From Pseudomonas sp. MAG733B (lineage in GTDB: Bacteria > Pseudomonadota > Gammaproteobacteria > Pseudomonadales > Pseudomonadaceae), in contig NZ_CP145732.1 in assembly GCF_036884845.1 (NCBI RefSeq), forward strand, positions 2,914,001 through 2,978,000: a stretch of 64,000 nt of DNA, written 5' to 3'. A model generated the notes under the pieces. The model searched no databases, was not told the origin of the DNA, and was given only the letters and a program-made list of their open reading frames with translations. Positions 29,912 to 38,394 of this stretch are shown one piece after another. A program made the position numbers and the translations under genes. The first letter of the stretch is position 1, and each line of letters begins with the position of its first letter.

Positions 29912-30898
29912 TTACTGACGAGCAACGGTTTCCTTGAACCCGGTGTCGATCAACTGATCGATCACCTGATCGACGTTCACACCACGGCGTACCAGTTCCT
30001 CGGAAACCAGAATCGGTGCGGCGGCTTTCGAGGCGATCACATCCTTGGCCGTCAGTTGCGGGCTGCTCAGGTCGGTACGTGACAGTTGCAGCTTGGCCAC
30101 TTCCAGCGGCAGGCCGGATTCGGTGGCGAGCAGTTTCGCCAGTTCTTCAGGATTTTTTACCGCCCATTCCCGGGCTTGTTCGTACGCCTTCAGCACCGTG
30201 TCGATGGTTTGCGGATGTTCCTTGGCGTAGCTGTCGGTGACGCTGACCACGCCATAACTGTTGAAACCGGTGTTGCGGTACAGCAGACGCGAACCGGCCT
30301 GGACCTGGCTGGCGGCCATGTGCGGATCGAGTCCGGCCCAGGCGTCGACATCACCTTTTTCCAGCGCGGTGCGACCGTCCGGGTGCTGCAAGTGCACGAG
30401 TTCCACATCGTCCTTGCTCAGGCCGGCCTGTTGCAGGCTGCGCAGGGTGAACAGGTACGGATCGGTGCCTTTGGTGGCGGCGATTTTCTTGCCTTTGAGG
30501 TCGGCTACGGTTTTATACGGTGAGTCCTTGCGCACCACCAACGCCGTCCATTCGGCGCGGCTATAGACGTAAACCGATTTGATCGGGCTGCCGTTGGCGC
30601 GGCTGAGTACCGCTGCGAGGCTGGCGGAAGAAGCGAAATCCACGCCGCCGCTGTTGAGGTATTCCAGCGAGCGGTTACTGCCTTGGCTCAACACCCAACT
30701 GACCTTGGTCTGGGGCAGGGCCTTTTCCAGAAAGCCGAAATGCTTGAGGACCAGGCTGACCGGCGAATAGTAGGCGTAATCCAGATGCACTTCGGCCGGC
30801 GGCGCTTCAACCGCCTGGGCCACGGGTTGCAGGCTCAGGGCCAGGGCGCAGGCGCCAAGCAGAGACCTGACAATGGGAAAACGGAAGGTGGGTTTCAT
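29912..30898 (-). CDS. ABC importer substrate-binding protein, SsuA-like
   Basis: The 328-residue protein starts at ATG 30898, giving a Sec signal (LLGACALALSLQPVAQAVEA); the frame to 30967 is not used. It has SsuA/NMT1-type features: VHLDYAYYSPVSLVLKHFG, SGGVDFASSASLAAVLSRANG, YVYSRAEWTALVVRKDSPYKTVADLKGKKIA and DVDAWAGLDPHMAAS. It probably binds an alkanesulfonate or similar small anion. First gene of the minus-strand importer operon. Confidence 0.85.
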   Translation of the reverse strand: MKPTFRFPIVRSLLGACALALSLQPVAQAVEAPPAEVHLDYAYYSPVSLVLKHFGFLEKALPQTKVSWVLSQGSNRSLEYLNSGGVDFASSASLAAVLSRANGSPIKSVYVYSRAEWTALVVRKDSPYKTVADLKGKKIAATKGTDPYLFTLRSLQQAGLSKDDVELVHLQHPDGRTALEKGDVDAWAGLDPHMAASQVQAGSRLLYRNTGFNSYGVVSVTDSYAKEHPQTIDTVLKAYEQAREWAVKNPEELAKLLATESGLPLEVAKLQLSRTDLSSPQLTAKDVIASKAAAPILVSEELVRRGVNVDQVIDQLIDTGFKETVARQ

Positions 30899-31194
30899 GG
30901 GCGGCTCCGGGCAAGGCGGCGAGATTCTTATGTCCAAAAAATTAATTTCATCGAATGCTTCCTGCATAAATGGAATATTGCAGGCTCTGTGCCATGTCCG
31001 CGGGTTCGCGGGTTTTCAAGGCTTGCAGCGAAGTGGAAGTAGCGGTGGGCTGTACCCCGGAAAGCAGTCTGTTGAGTCGCTGTTGCTGAGCCAACACTGC
31101 ATGTCGCGAGTCATGAGCTTATGCGTAAATCGAATTTAAAAAGCCCCTTGTAAGAGCGTTATGGTCTAGCGCAATCACCTTCAAGGAGCCCCCG

Positions 31195-32142
31195 ATGAAC
31201 CTGTCCCGATTCGTGCGCGGTCTGTTGACCAGCGCGCTGTTTGCCGCGCCCATGGCCTACGCCGCCGAACCTGTCGTCCTGCATATCGGCGACCAGAACT
31301 ACTACAACATTCGCGCCTCGGTGGAAGCTTCTGGAGTGTTGAAAGACGCGCCGTACACGGTCGACTGGAAGCACTTCCAGGCCGCCGCGCCGCTGGCTGA
31401 AGCCTTGAACACCGGGGCGCTGGACCTGGGCTTTCTCGGCGATTCGGGTTTTCTGTTCCTCGCTGCCAAGCAGGCACCGGTCAAGCTGATCGGCGTGTCG
31501 CGGCAGAACCCGGACACCATTGCCTTGCTGGTGCCCAAGGATTCGCCGGTCAAGACCATTGCGGATCTCAAGGGCAAGAAAGTCGCCTACTGGCCCGGCG
31601 CCTGGAGCCAGCAACTGACGCTGCGCGCCTTGGAAAAAGCCGATATGCCGGAAGACTACGTCGACTTCATCAAGCTGATGCCGATCGATGCCGCCGCCGC
31701 GTTGCCCCAGGGCAGCATCGATGCCTTCCCGGTGTGGGAACCGTACATTTCCCAGCAGATCCTGTTCTCCGGCGCCCGGCCGATTCTCACCGCAAAAAAC
31801 CTGATGCCAGGCCTCAGTGCCATCGCCGCATCGACGCCGTCCATCGACAGCAAGCGTGAAGCCATCGCCGACTTTCTCGGGCGCCTGAAAAAGGCCCGGG
31901 CCTGGGTGGATAACAACACGGACGAATACGCCGACCTGTGGGCGAAGAAGGCCAATCTCGACCAGAACGTTTCCCGCCATTGGTTGCGTCAGGCCCACAT
32001 GACCGTCGGCCCGGTGGATGCGCAGGCCGCCAAGGATTTGCAGAGCACCGCGGACTTCCTGTTCAAGGTCAAGGCACTGCCGACGGAACTGGCAACCGCG
32101 CCGATCATCGATGGCTCATTCCAACAGGCGCTGGCGCAGTAA
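31195..32142 (+). CDS. Second SsuA-like substrate-binding protein, divergent
   Basis: The 315-residue protein has a signal peptide (LLTSALFAAPMAYAA) and the motifs HIGDQNYYNIRASVEASG, LNTGALDLGFLGDSGFLFLAAK, KDSPVKTIADLKGKKVAYWPG and IDAFPVWEPYISQQ. AAGGAG precedes the ATG. It is divergent from the ABC operon across a 296-base AT-richer gap (30899-31194) that should hold both promoters. It lacks its own permease and may feed the neighbouring transporter, giving it a second specificity. Confidence 0.85.
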   Translation: MNLSRFVRGLLTSALFAAPMAYAAEPVVLHIGDQNYYNIRASVEASGVLKDAPYTVDWKHFQAAAPLAEALNTGALDLGFLGDSGFLFLAAKQAPVKLIGVSRQNPDTIALLVPKDSPVKTIADLKGKKVAYWPGAWSQQLTLRALEKADMPEDYVDFIKLMPIDAAAALPQGSIDAFPVWEPYISQQILFSGARPILTAKNLMPGLSAIAASTPSIDSKREAIADFLGRLKKARAWVDNNTDEYADLWAKKANLDQNVSRHWLRQAHMTVGPVDAQAAKDLQSTADFLFKVKALPTELATAPIIDGSFQQALAQ

Positions 32143-32186
32143 ACGAGCCCCGGAACCAAACACTGTGTACCCTTATCCAACCTCGG

Positions 32187-32204
32187 CCCGCAGCTTCCTG
32201 CGGG
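32187..32204 (+). terminator. Weak terminator-like hairpin
   Basis: CCCGCAG-CTTC-CTGCGGG stem without a T-run, 45 bases after the binding-protein stop. Confidence 0.35.
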
Positions 32205-32279
32205 TCGATGAAGGATGAACGGGCGAAGGAATTTTGCCGTTTGACGTGTTGACCAAAACGGTCTGGCCCAAGGCAAAAC

Positions 32280-33179
32280 ATGAAACAGGTGTTCAAGGTT
32301 CTATTGGCGTGCGCCATGGCGGTCGGTCTGCTGGGCTGTATCGCTGCTCCCATCGAAATGACGCCGCAGACCGAACAACGGCTGCTCGCGCAACCACCGA
32401 TCCGCTTTCTGCTGACATTCGATGACGGCCCCAGCGCGTCGAGTTTCTGGAATCCGACCGAAACCGTGCTCGATAGCCTGGCGAAAAATCCGCTGCAACC
32501 GGACATCAAAGCGGTGTTCTTCGTGCAGACCCGCGCCACTCGGGCCGGTAACAGTGAGATCGGCCGCGCGGTCATGCATCGCGAGCGCGATGCCGGGCAC
32601 ATTCTGGCCTTCCACACGGCCACGCCGTCGCACACCAATCATCGCTCGCTGGACGCGCAAGAACTGGAGCAGGCGCTCACCGATGGCTGTGCCGACATCG
32701 CCGCGATCACCGGTGCGCCGCCGACCTTGGTGCGCCCGCCATTCTGGAGTTACGACAAACGCACTTTCGCTGCCTATCAACAGCATGGCTTGCATGTGTT
32801 GCTGACCGACCTGAGCGCCAACGACGGCAAAATCTGGGGCTTCAACGCCAGCCCGCGACGCCGCTCGCACATGCTGCGTTCGATGTCTGAAGTGCGCGAG
32901 CGCATCGCCCGCGGCGAGCTGCCGGTGGTGGACGGGGTGATCCCGGTGGTGGTGACCTTTCACGACCTCAATCGCTACACCGCCCGGCATACCCGCGAGT
33001 ACCTGCAGATCCTGCTCGACAGCGCTCAGGCGACCGGCGTGAAGACCGCAGACCAGCCGTTTTACAACGACACCGCCGAACTGCAACGGGCCGCAATGGC
33101 GCGTACGTTGCGTGACAGTGCTCAGCCGGTTGAATTGCCGGGGGTCTGGAACTGGATCTGGAAGGACAATGCCCACTGA
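32280..33179 (+). CDS. Polysaccharide deacetylase lipoprotein (NodB homology)
   Basis: The 299-residue product has a lipobox ending Cys20 (GLLGC). The NodB domain has motif 1 FLLTFDDGPSAS, motif 2 HTATPSHTNH (metal His residues) and motif 3 RPPFWSYDK, with a later VVTFHDLNRYT. It should remove acetyl groups from an envelope or matrix polysaccharide. Transcribed alone, with AAGG eight bases before the ATG. Confidence 0.88.
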   Translation: MKQVFKVLLACAMAVGLLGCIAAPIEMTPQTEQRLLAQPPIRFLLTFDDGPSASSFWNPTETVLDSLAKNPLQPDIKAVFFVQTRATRAGNSEIGRAVMHRERDAGHILAFHTATPSHTNHRSLDAQELEQALTDGCADIAAITGAPPTLVRPPFWSYDKRTFAAYQQHGLHVLLTDLSANDGKIWGFNASPRRRSHMLRSMSEVRERIARGELPVVDGVIPVVVTFHDLNRYTARHTREYLQILLDSAQATGVKTADQPFYNDTAELQRAAMARTLRDSAQPVELPGVWNWIWKDNAH

Positions 33180-33290
33180 AAATCTGTTCAAAGTGAGAGG
33201 CATTTAACATTTATTGCTGGCGCAAAATCTTCAAAGCGGAACTATGCTGAAACGGATCCAATCCGATTAACAGTCGCCGAGGCACCGGCC

Positions 33291-33530
33291 ATGGTTCCTA
33301 TTTCAGTCCTTTGCAGCATTGTAGAGTCCGGTTTTGAGCCGCTGGCTTGCGAATGCACGGAAACCTTGGGATTGTTGCGTATCGAGGTTTACGAGCGTCA
33401 ACCCCGGTGCGTCAAACTGCGGATCGATAACGTTTCGACCGAGCAATTGACCAGCGTGCGCGCAATCTCTGATTTTGTCGGCGAGTTGCGTACCGAAATG
33501 AAGGCAGGGCGCCGGGCGTTTGCCGGTTGA
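33291..33530 (+). CDS. DUF1652 family protein
   Basis: The 79-residue protein has the DUF1652 pattern IVESGFEPLACECTE, a beta segment LLRIEVYERQPRCVKLRIDN and a C-terminal helix VRAISDFVGELRTEM. The family is confined to Pseudomonas and its role is unknown. It ends two bases before the convergent catR stop. Confidence 0.8.
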   Translation: MVPISVLCSIVESGFEPLACECTETLGLLRIEVYERQPRCVKLRIDNVSTEQLTSVRAISDFVGELRTEMKAGRRAFAG

Positions 33531-33532
33531 TC

Positions 33533-34417
33533 CTAGCCTCGGGGCAACAGCTCATCGATCATCCGCAAACAATGGTTCAACCCCGGCGACACATCGCCCA
33601 CCCGCCGACTGAGAATGATCGGCGAGGTCGCGTTGTCTTCCAGTAACGGCGTGAAGCCGATGTCGTCGCGGTGCAGCAATTGCACCGAGGCCGGCACCAG
33701 CGTAACCCCGATCCCGGCTCCCACCAGACCGATTGCTGTTTGCAGCTCGTTGGTCCATTGCGCGACGTGGATGCTCACCCCATAAGATTCGAACAGTGCG
33801 ATGACGTGGTCGGCATAGCTCGGTCGCGGATTGCCGGGGTACAGCACAAAGGGTTCTTTGGCGAGATCGCGCAGGCTGATGGGACCGGCAAGCAGCGGGT
33901 GGCCGGCGGGCAGGGCGGCGACCAGGCGGTCTTCGGTCAATACGGTCTGGATGATGGCCGGATCGTCGATGCGGATACGCCCGAAGCCGATGTCGATGCG
34001 TCCGGCCTTCAGCGCCTGCACCTGCTGCAACGTGGTCATTTCCGAAAGCCCCAGCTCCAGCTCCAACGGCTCGCCACTGCGTAAGCGACGAATCAGCTCG
34101 GGCAGCACGCCGTACAACGTCGATGGCGCAAAACCGATGCCCAGCCAGGTCTTTTCCCCCAGGCCAATGCGCCGCGTGTTGTCGCAAACCTTGTTCAGTT
34201 GTTCGAGCAGGGCGGTGGAGTGTTCATGGAAAAACCGCCCGGCGTCGGTCAGCTTCAGCGGGCGCCCGCGTTCCAGCAGCATCACACCGAGTTCGTCTTC
34301 CAGTTGCTGGATCTGCCGGCTCAACGGTGGCTGGGCGATGTGCAGCAGTTCGGCGGCGCGGGTGAAGTTGAGGGTTTGAGCCAATACCTGGAAATAACGC
34401 AGGTGACGCAGTTCCAT
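33533..34417 (-). CDS. catR: LysR regulator of the catechol genes, CatR
   Basis: The 294-residue protein starts MELRHLRYF with a winged helix at 1-60 (LNFTRAAELLHIAQPPLSRQIQQLE), the form shared by CatR, BenM and CatM. The effector domain has the family's GFAPSTLYGVLPELI. It is divergent from catB with an ATAC-N7-GTAT site between them. Known homologues activate catBCA with cis,cis-muconate and repress their own gene. Confidence 0.9.
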   Translation of the reverse strand: MELRHLRYFQVLAQTLNFTRAAELLHIAQPPLSRQIQQLEDELGVMLLERGRPLKLTDAGRFFHEHSTALLEQLNKVCDNTRRIGLGEKTWLGIGFAPSTLYGVLPELIRRLRSGEPLELELGLSEMTTLQQVQALKAGRIDIGFGRIRIDDPAIIQTVLTEDRLVAALPAGHPLLAGPISLRDLAKEPFVLYPGNPRPSYADHVIALFESYGVSIHVAQWTNELQTAIGLVGAGIGVTLVPASVQLLHRDDIGFTPLLEDNATSPIILSRRVGDVSPGLNHCLRMIDELLPRG

Positions 34418-34443
34418 GGAGCCTCCGTACGCGAATCGGTTGC

Positions 34444-34458
34444 ATACCTTTAAGGTAT
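34444..34458. promoter_or_regulatory. CatR binding site in the catR-catB intergenic region
   Basis: ATACCTTTAAGGTAT is a perfect ATAC-N7-GTAT palindrome, the site form known for CatM/BenM/CatR regulators. It lies about 27 bases before catR and 87 before catB. TATATT at 34475-34480 is a plausible -10 for catB. Confidence 0.75.
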
Positions 34459-34544
34459 CAAGTCAGACCAATTCTATATTGGCGTCGCGAAAAAAGCCGT
34501 ACGAGAATCGATTCCAGAACTCCAAGAACCTGATGGGTATCGAA

Positions 34545-35693
34545 ATGCTTGCTACTGCCATTGAATCGATCGAGACGATCATCGTCGATCTGCCGACCAT
34601 CCGCCCGCACAAGCTGGCGATGCACACCATGCAGAACCAGACCCTGGTGATCATTCGCGTGCGATGCGCGGATGGCATCGAAGGCATCGGCGAGTCCACC
34701 ACCATCGGTGGCCTGGCTTACGGCAACGAAAGCCCCGACAGCATCAAGACCAACATCGACACGCACTTCGCACCTCTGTTGATCGGCCAGGACAGCGGCA
34801 ACGTTAACGCCGCGATGTTGCGTCTGGAGCGCAGCATCCGTGGCAACACCTTCGCCAAATCCGGTATCGAAACCGCGTTGCTCGACGCCCAGGGCAAGCG
34901 TCTTGGTCTGCCGGTCAGCGAATTGCTCGGCGGTCGCGTTCGTGACGCGCTGCCGGTGGCCTGGACCCTGGCCAGCGGCGACACCGAAAAAGACATCGCC
35001 GAAGCGGAAAAAATGCTCGACCTGCGCCGCCATCGCATCTTCAAGCTGAAGATCGGTGCCGGTGAGGTCAATCGCGATCTGGCCCACGTCATTGCCATCA
35101 AGAAAGCCCTCGGCGACCGCGCCAGCGTGCGGGTCGACGTCAATCAGGCCTGGGAGGAAGCCGTCGCAATCCGTGCCTGCCGCATTCTCGGCACCAATGG
35201 CATCGACCTGATCGAACAGCCGATCTCGCGCAACAACCGCGCCGGCATGGCCCGCCTGAATGCCATGAGCCCGGCGCCGATCATGGCCGATGAATCCATC
35301 GAATGCGTGGAAGATGCGTTTAACCTGGCGCGCGAAGGCGCGGCTTCGGTGTTCGCTTTGAAGATTGCCAAGAACGGTGGGCCGCGCGCCGTGTTGCGCA
35401 CCGCCTCCATCGCCGAAGCGGCCGGTATCGCTCTGTACGGCGGCACCATGCTCGAAGGTGGCCTCGGTACGATGGCCTCGGCGCATGCTTTCGTTACCCT
35501 GAACAAACTGGCGTGGGACACCGAGTTGTTCGGCCCGCTGCTGCTGACCGAAGACATTCTCAGCGAACCGCTGGTGTATCGCGATTTTGAACTGCACGTG
35601 CCGAAAACCCCGGGTCTGGGCCTGAGCCTGGATGAAGAGCGCCTGGCGTTTTTCCGCCGCGACAAAACTTCCACTGCCATTCATCAAGCCTGA
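34545..35693 (+). CDS. catB: Muconate cycloisomerase
   Basis: The product has 382 residues from ATG 34545 (MLATAIESIETIIVDLPTIRPHKLA), which agrees with other CatB N-termini; ATG 34533 is an alternative. It is an enolase-superfamily barrel: the KxK base is KLKIGAG (about 167-171), metal ligands lie in RVDVNQ, DLIEQP and ADESIE, and the C-terminal Lys is in ALKIAKNGG. It converts cis,cis-muconate to muconolactone. Followed 10 bases later by catC. Confidence 0.95.
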   Translation: MLATAIESIETIIVDLPTIRPHKLAMHTMQNQTLVIIRVRCADGIEGIGESTTIGGLAYGNESPDSIKTNIDTHFAPLLIGQDSGNVNAAMLRLERSIRGNTFAKSGIETALLDAQGKRLGLPVSELLGGRVRDALPVAWTLASGDTEKDIAEAEKMLDLRRHRIFKLKIGAGEVNRDLAHVIAIKKALGDRASVRVDVNQAWEEAVAIRACRILGTNGIDLIEQPISRNNRAGMARLNAMSPAPIMADESIECVEDAFNLAREGAASVFALKIAKNGGPRAVLRTASIAEAAGIALYGGTMLEGGLGTMASAHAFVTLNKLAWDTELFGPLLLTEDILSEPLVYRDFELHVPKTPGLGLSLDEERLAFFRRDKTSTAIHQA

Positions 35694-35703
35694 GGAGAGC
35701 ATT

Positions 35704-35994
35704 ATGCTGTTCCACGTAAAAATGACCGTGAACCTGCCGGTCGACATGAATCCTGAAGCGGCCAATAAATTGAAGGCTGACGAAAAAGCCCTGGCCCAGC
35801 GCCTGCAAGAGCAGGGCAAGTGGCGCCACCTGTGGCGCATCGCCGGGCACTACGCCAATTACAGCGTGTTCGATGTCGACAGCGTTCAGGAACTGCATGA
35901 CCTGCTGATGCAACTGCCGCTGTTTCCGTACATGGCCATCGAAATCGACGCGATGTGCCGGCATCCTTCTTCCATCCGTGACGATGACCGCTGA
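35704..35994 (+). CDS. catC: Muconolactone delta-isomerase
   Basis: The 96-residue protein (MLFHVKMTVNLPVDM, WRHLWRIAGHYANYSVFDVDS, LPLFPYM) fits CatC in length and sequence. It converts muconolactone to 3-oxoadipate enol-lactone. The ATG at 35704 has a GAGGAG site, 10 bases after catB. It forms decamers in studied homologues. Confidence 0.95.
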   Translation: MLFHVKMTVNLPVDMNPEAANKLKADEKALAQRLQEQGKWRHLWRIAGHYANYSVFDVDSVQELHDLLMQLPLFPYMAIEIDAMCRHPSSIRDDDR

Positions 35995-36049
35995 GCCCAG
36001 CCTGTTCAGCTCGCTACGCTAATAATTACAAGATGAGGAACCCACCAAA

Positions 36050-36979
36050 ATGAACGTCAAGATTTCCCACACTGCTGAAGTACAAAAGTTTCTCGAAGAG
36101 GCCAGCGGCCTGCTCAACGATCAGGGCAATCCGCGCACCAAAGCCCTGGTCTACCGCATTCTGCGTGACTCGGTGAACATCATCGAAGACCTCGCGGTGA
36201 CCCCGGAAGAGTTCTGGAAAGCGGTCAACTATCTCAACGTGCTGGGCGCGCGCCAGGAAGCCGGGCTGGTGGTGGCCGGGCTCGGTCTGGAACATTACCT
36301 CGACCTGCTGATGGACGCCGAAGACGAACAGGCCGGCAAATCCGGCGGTACGCCACGCACCATCGAAGGCCCGCTGTACGTGGCCGGCGCGCCGCTGTCC
36401 GAAGGCGAAGCGCGCCTCGATGACGGCGTTGATCCGGGTGTGACCCTGTTCATGCAAGGTCGCGTGTTCAACACCGCTGGCGAACCTCTGGCCGGTGCCG
36501 TGGTGGACGTTTGGCACGCCAACACTGGCGGCACGTACTCGTACTTCGATGCCTCGCAGTCGGAATTCAACCTGCGCCGCCGCATCGTCACCGATGCCGA
36601 AGGCCGCTACCGTTTCCGCAGCATCGTGCCGTCGGGTTATGGCTGCCCGCCGGACGGTCCGACCCAGCAACTGCTCGATCAACTGGGCCGTCACGGTCAG
36701 CGTCCGGCGCACATTCACTTCTTCATTTCCGCGCCGGATCATCGCCACCTGACCACCCAGATCAACCTGGATGGCGAAAAGTACCTGCATGACGATTTCG
36801 CCTACGCCACCCGTGACGAGCTGATCGCCAAGATCACCTTCAGCGATGATCAGGCCCGTGCGGCGGCTCATGGTGTCAGCGGTCGCTTTGCCGAGATCGA
36901 ATTCGATTTCACCCTGCAATCGTCTGCCCAGCCTGACGAGCAGCAGCGTCATGAGCGGGTTCGCGCACTGGAAGATTGA
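36050..36979 (+). CDS. catA: Catechol 1,2-dioxygenase
   Basis: The 309-residue intradiol dioxygenase has an N-terminal helical dimer domain. The non-haem Fe(III) ligands are visible as Tyr in GPLYVAG, Tyr in PSGYGCPPDGP, and two His in RPAHIHFF. It cleaves catechol to cis,cis-muconate. Last gene of catBCA, 55 bases after catC with its own GAGGAA site, followed by a REP-like repeat that probably ends the transcript. Confidence 0.95.
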   Translation: MNVKISHTAEVQKFLEEASGLLNDQGNPRTKALVYRILRDSVNIIEDLAVTPEEFWKAVNYLNVLGARQEAGLVVAGLGLEHYLDLLMDAEDEQAGKSGGTPRTIEGPLYVAGAPLSEGEARLDDGVDPGVTLFMQGRVFNTAGEPLAGAVVDVWHANTGGTYSYFDASQSEFNLRRRIVTDAEGRYRFRSIVPSGYGCPPDGPTQQLLDQLGRHGQRPAHIHFFISAPDHRHLTTQINLDGEKYLHDDFAYATRDELIAKITFSDDQARAAAHGVSGRFAEIEFDFTLQSSAQPDEQQRHERVRALED

Positions 36980-36988
36980 TCGCACAAT

Positions 36989-37085
36989 CCCTGTGGGAGC
37001 GGGCTTGCTCGCGAAAGCGGAGTGTCAGTCAACGTAGATGTTGAAGCTGACTTCGCCTTCGCGAGCAAGCCCGCTCCCACAGGGG
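36989..37085. repeat. REP-like inverted repeat, GTGGGAGCGGGCTTGCTCGC family, copy 1
   Basis: Arms CCTGTGGGAGCGGGCTTGCT (from 36990) and its inverse (to 37084) enclose a 43-base spacer. Same family as 53744-53835, with a similar spacer (TGTCAGTCRACGT). Confidence 0.85.
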
Positions 37086-37175
37086 TTTCGGTTAACTGTC
37101 TGGATTATCTCAAGCCACTGACGCAGTGTTCTAGAATGACCCGAAGCAACCTATAACAACAACGAGAGTGACCCG

Positions 37176-38135
37176 ATGATGCAAGCTCAACTGTTGAGTC
37201 AGCGCAGCAGAGTATTCGACCATGCCGACCCGTATGCGGTGTCGGGCTACGTCAATCAGCACGTCGGTAACCACTGCATTCTCATGCCTCGCGCCGGCAG
37301 CCCGCTGGCCAGTCTCGATCATCGCAAGTTCGCCAGCCTCGACCTGTGCCGCATCAGCTACGGCGCCAGTGTGCGAGTCACCTCTGGCGCGCTGGAGAGC
37401 ATCTATCACCTGCAAGTGCTGCTGCGCGGCAACTGCCTGTGGCGTGGGCACGGCCAGGAGCATTACTTCGCGCCGGGTGAACTGCTGCTGATCAACCCCG
37501 ACGATCCGGTGGACCTGACCTATTCCGCCGATTGCGAAAAATTCATCCTCAAAATCCCCACCCATCTGTTCGAGTCCGTCTGCGATGAGCAGCGCTGGCG
37601 CTATCCGGGGCAGGGCGTGCGATTCCTGGAGAACCGCTATCAGCTCAATGAACTGGAAGGCTTCGTCAACTTGCTGGCAATGATCTGCCAGGAAGCCGAG
37701 TCCACCGAGCAGATCCCCAGGGTGCAGGAGCATTACACGCAGATCATTGCCAGCAAGATGCTTGGCCTGATGAAGACCAATGTCAGCCGCCTTGAATTGG
37801 GCTCGCAGACTGCCACTTTCGAAGCAATTGCCGATTACATCGCGAACCATCTCAAGCAAGACATCGACAGCGAAGAACTGGCACGCCAGGCCAGCATGAG
37901 CCTGCGTTCGCTGTACGGCCTGTTTGAACGCAATGCCGGCGTCACGCCGAAAAACTACATCCGCCAGAAACGCCTGGAACGCATCAACGCCTGCCTGAGC
38001 GACCCGACCTGCAACGTGCGCAATGTTACGGAGGTGGCGATGGATTACGGCTTCCTGCATTTGGGACGGTTTTCCGACAGCTACCGGAAGCAGTTTGGGG
38101 AGTTGCCTTCGGATACCCTCAAACGCCGGCACTGA
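37176..38135 (+). CDS. benR: AraC/XylS-family activator of benzoate genes, BenR
   Basis: The 319-residue protein has an N-terminal effector-binding cupin-like domain (HYFAPGELLLINPDDPVDL) and a C-terminal AraC double helix-turn-helix (about 215-315; LARQASMSLRSLYGLFERNAG, VTEVAMDYGFLHLGRFSDSYRKQFGE). It resembles XylS/BenR and sits just before benABCD. Benzoate is the effector in homologues. The first of two adjacent ATG codons is used. Confidence 0.92.
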   Translation: MMQAQLLSQRSRVFDHADPYAVSGYVNQHVGNHCILMPRAGSPLASLDHRKFASLDLCRISYGASVRVTSGALESIYHLQVLLRGNCLWRGHGQEHYFAPGELLLINPDDPVDLTYSADCEKFILKIPTHLFESVCDEQRWRYPGQGVRFLENRYQLNELEGFVNLLAMICQEAESTEQIPRVQEHYTQIIASKMLGLMKTNVSRLELGSQTATFEAIADYIANHLKQDIDSEELARQASMSLRSLYGLFERNAGVTPKNYIRQKRLERINACLSDPTCNVRNVTEVAMDYGFLHLGRFSDSYRKQFGELPSDTLKRRH

Positions 38136-38150
38136 ATTCACTGAACAACC

Positions 38151-38272
38151 TGTGGCGAGGGAGCTTGCTCCCGCTCGGCTGCGCAGCAGTCGCAAATCCT
38201 ACCGACGCGGTGTGCCTGACCGAATGCTGAGGGCCGCTGCGCGACCCAGCGGGAGCAAGCTCCCTCGCCACA
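38151..38272. repeat. REP-like inverted repeat, GGCGAGGGAGCTTGCTCCC family, copy 2
   Basis: Arms TGTGGCGAGGGAGCTTGCTC and inverse, as at 577-709, separate benR from the benA promoter. Confidence 0.85.
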
Positions 38273-38294
38273 GTTTTAACGTCGCGCCTCCACT

Positions 38295-38330
38295 TGCACA
38301 AAACGGATAAAGGTCTGCACCCCGCGGATA
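38295..38330 (+). promoter_or_regulatory. BenR tandem operator before benA
   Basis: Two exact TGCA-N6-GGATA boxes (38295-38309 and 38316-38330) lie in direct repeat 21 bases apart. This is the XylS/BenR site (TGCA-N6-GGNTA). The second ends 64 bases before the benA ATG. Confidence 0.88.
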
Positions 38331-38394
38331 GTCCGCCCCATTGTCCCGTCCTAGCATTGGCACTGCCTGAACAATAACAATGGAGGCGGCGGCC

